From positions 1 through 64,000 of the forward strand of contig BDTW01000038.1 in NCBI GenBank assembly GCA_002897735.1: a DNA stretch of 64,000 nucleotides, given 5' to 3'. Numbering within the stretch: the first letter of the stretch is position 1; each line of letters starts with the position of its first letter. This document shows positions 62,701-64,000 of the stretch, one piece after another. The notes under the pieces are model-generated. The model was given only the letters and a program-made list of their open reading frames with translations, made no database searches and was not told the DNA's origin. Source of the stretch: a bacterium BMS3Bbin13. GTDB taxonomy: Bacteria > Pseudomonadota > Gammaproteobacteria > 21-64-14. The translations under genes were made by a program, and so were the position numbers.

Positions 62701-63404
62701 AGCTGCTGGCCATCGAGACCGCGACCGAGGCCTGCTCCGCGGCGCTCGTGTACGACGGTGCGGTGGCGGAACGCTTCGTGATCGCCCCGCGCGAGCATGC
62801 GCGGCGGATCCTGGGCATGATCGAGGAGTTGCTGGCGGAGGCCTCGCTTACGCTCGCGGGACTCGACGCGATCGCCTTCGGGCGCGGTCCCGGCGCCTTC
62901 ACCGGCGTGCGCATCGCCGCCTCGGTGACCCAGGGGCTGGCCTTCGGTGCCGATCTGCCGGTGATTCCCGTCTCGACACTGCATGCGCTGGCGGTCGGCG
63001 TGCAGCGTGTGCACGGACGGGACGCGGTGCTTGCGGCGTTCGATGCGCGCATGGGCGAGGTCTATTGGGGCGCTTACCTGCGCGGCGCGGGTCCGGCCAT
63101 AGGGCCGGTGGGCGGGGAACGCGTCGTTGCGCCGGACTCGGTGCCGTTGCCCGGCGGCACCGACTGGTACGGGGCCGGCAGCGGCTTCGACCGATACCCG
63201 CAGCGACTGGCGGCGCGGCTCGGGCCGGTGCTCGCCGGCGTAGTCGCCGGGTGCTTGCCGCGCGCGCGCGACGTGGCCGCGATCGGCGTCGAGGCATTGC
63301 GTACCGGGGCGGGCGTTCCGGCCGAGCAGGCACTGCCCGTGTACCTGCGCGACGAGGTCGTGACGACGCGCGCCGGCGGGGCGCCCGGCGCGGGAAGGTC
63401 GTGA
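62697..63404 (+). CDS. tsaB: TsaB, tRNA threonylcarbamoyladenosine biosynthesis protein
   Basis: A 235-residue ASKHA-fold partner of TsaD in making t6A on tRNA. Typical strings are KLLAIETATEACSAALVYDG, AFGRGPGAFTGVRIAASVTQ, GLAFGADLPVIPVSTLHALA and AFDARMGEVYWGAYL. GTG overlaps the helicase stop (GTGA). The following 82 nt carry a decayed end of a 98-bp repeat. Confidence 0.92.
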   Translation: MKLLAIETATEACSAALVYDGAVAERFVIAPREHARRILGMIEELLAEASLTLAGLDAIAFGRGPGAFTGVRIAASVTQGLAFGADLPVIPVSTLHALAVGVQRVHGRDAVLAAFDARMGEVYWGAYLRGAGPAIGPVGGERVVAPDSVPLPGGTDWYGAGSGFDRYPQRLAARLGPVLAGVVAGCLPRARDVAAIGVEALRTGAGVPAEQALPVYLRDEVVTTRAGGAPGAGRS

Positions 63405-63489
63405 CCGGGCGCCCGTCCCCTTCAAAACCATTCAGACCGGCCTCGACGTTGGAGCCCGGGCAGCCCGCATCCGGGTTACGGGGCGGTAG

Positions 63490-63970
63490 TAGCCTGGATG
63501 GAGCGAAGCGCAATCCGGGGAAAGGAGCGGTTTGATCGGACCCCTGGATTTCGGCCTGCGGCCTGCATCCAGGCTACGGGGCGGTGGTAGCCTGGATGGA
63601 GCGAAGCGCAATCCGGGGAAAGGAGCGGTGCGATCGGATCCCCGGATTTCGGCCTGCGGCCTGCATCCAGGCTACGGGGCGGTAGTAGCCTGGATGGAGC
63701 GAAGCGCAATCCGGGGAAAGGAGCGGTTTGATCGGACCCCTGGATTTCGGCCTGCGGCCTGCATCCAGGCTACGGGGCGGTGGTAGCCTGGACGGAGCGA
63801 AGCGCAATCCGGGGAAAGGAGCAGTGCGATCGGACCCCTGGATTTCGGCCTGCGGCCTGCATCCAGGCTACGGGGCGGTAGTAGCCTGGATGGAGCGAAG
63901 CGCAATCCGGGGAAAGGCGCGGTGCGATCGGATCCCCGGATTTCGGCCTGCGGCCTGCATCCAGGCTACG
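63490..63970. repeat. Array of 98-bp tandem repeats (five units)
   Basis: Units start at 63490, 63588, 63686, 63784 and 63882, each beginning TAGCCTGGATGGAGCGAAGC and ending CATCCAGGCTACGGGG. The ends are inverted copies (TAGCCTGGATG / CATCCAGGCTA), so each unit is a long imperfect palindrome. Inner variants alternate: GTTTGATCGGACCCCT in units 1 and 3, GTGCGATCGGATCCCC in 2 and 5, a hybrid in 4. A decayed half-unit precedes it (about 63463-63489). Confidence 0.92.
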
Positions 63971-64000
63971 GGTAACGGTCAGGGATACAGCAGTCGCTCG

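Noticed and set aside
63490-63970. CRISPR or integron attC array
   Set aside because: Repeat units are contiguous with no unique spacers or cassettes and no integrase or cas gene.

Overview
The window comes from a high-GC (strongly G/C at third codon positions) Gammaproteobacterium-like chromosome. The gene families point to a respiratory, probably chemolithotrophic or sulfur-oxidising lineage of the Chromatiales/Acidiferrobacter kind. Evidence for this is a hydrogenase-4-like membrane complex without nickel ligands, a periplasmic DsrE-family protein beside a c-type cytochrome, a very large FAD/Fe-S oxidoreductase and a PEP-CTERM protein. The lineage is an inference from gene content; no rRNA or tRNA gene is visible here.

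Layout. 1-9.4 kb: CheB-type methylesterase lacking its receiver, a decayed rhodanese, a ribosome-hibernation factor fused to a cold-shock-like tail, an amino-acid permease (minus) next to the wreck of a second permease, a CCAEP-tail B12/radical SAM protein, a VWA membrane protein with a coiled-coil partner, and an H1-like Lys/Ala protein. 9.6-18.7 kb: a 1179-residue flavin/Fe-S oxidoreductase with a tiny lipoprotein, a lipid acyltransferase-like protein, a flippase-like membrane protein, a glycosyltransferase, a cytochrome c and a DsrE-family protein. 18.7-26.4 kb: the hyfBCEFGI-like operon behind a clear sigma-70-type promoter; a hairpin repeat sits inside it and a 212-bp inverted-repeat element forms its 3' end. 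26.4-31 kb: a thioredoxin-fold protein divergent from an Mla/MCE lipid-transport operon, separated by a 47-bp palindrome. 31-41 kb: a P-type cation ATPase, a small HExxH protein, PII, a NERD protein, a YbaK-HDOD fusion, a PEP-CTERM lamin-tail protein and a GAF-GGDEF-EAL protein.

41-52.5 kb: a DUF72 protein, then a three-gene cluster (an 823-residue protein I do not recognise, a phosphatidylserine-decarboxylase-like enzyme and an Lgt-like membrane protein), then tamA-tamB on the other strand. The three-gene cluster is the best candidate for an undescribed system. 52.5-57 kb: a repeat-rich stretch holding a REP-associated tyrosine transposase surrounded by six hairpin repeats, and a captured 57-bp copy of the neighbouring kinase gene. 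57-64 kb: PBP1b, a TPR lipoprotein, a small nuclease-like protein, a YoaA/DinG helicase and TsaB. The window ends in an array of 98-bp tandem repeats.

Envelope biology dominates (Mla, TamAB, PBP1b, lipid enzymes, PEP-CTERM). Several families of short palindromic repeats lie at gene ends throughout, and at least two gene remnants show ongoing decay.
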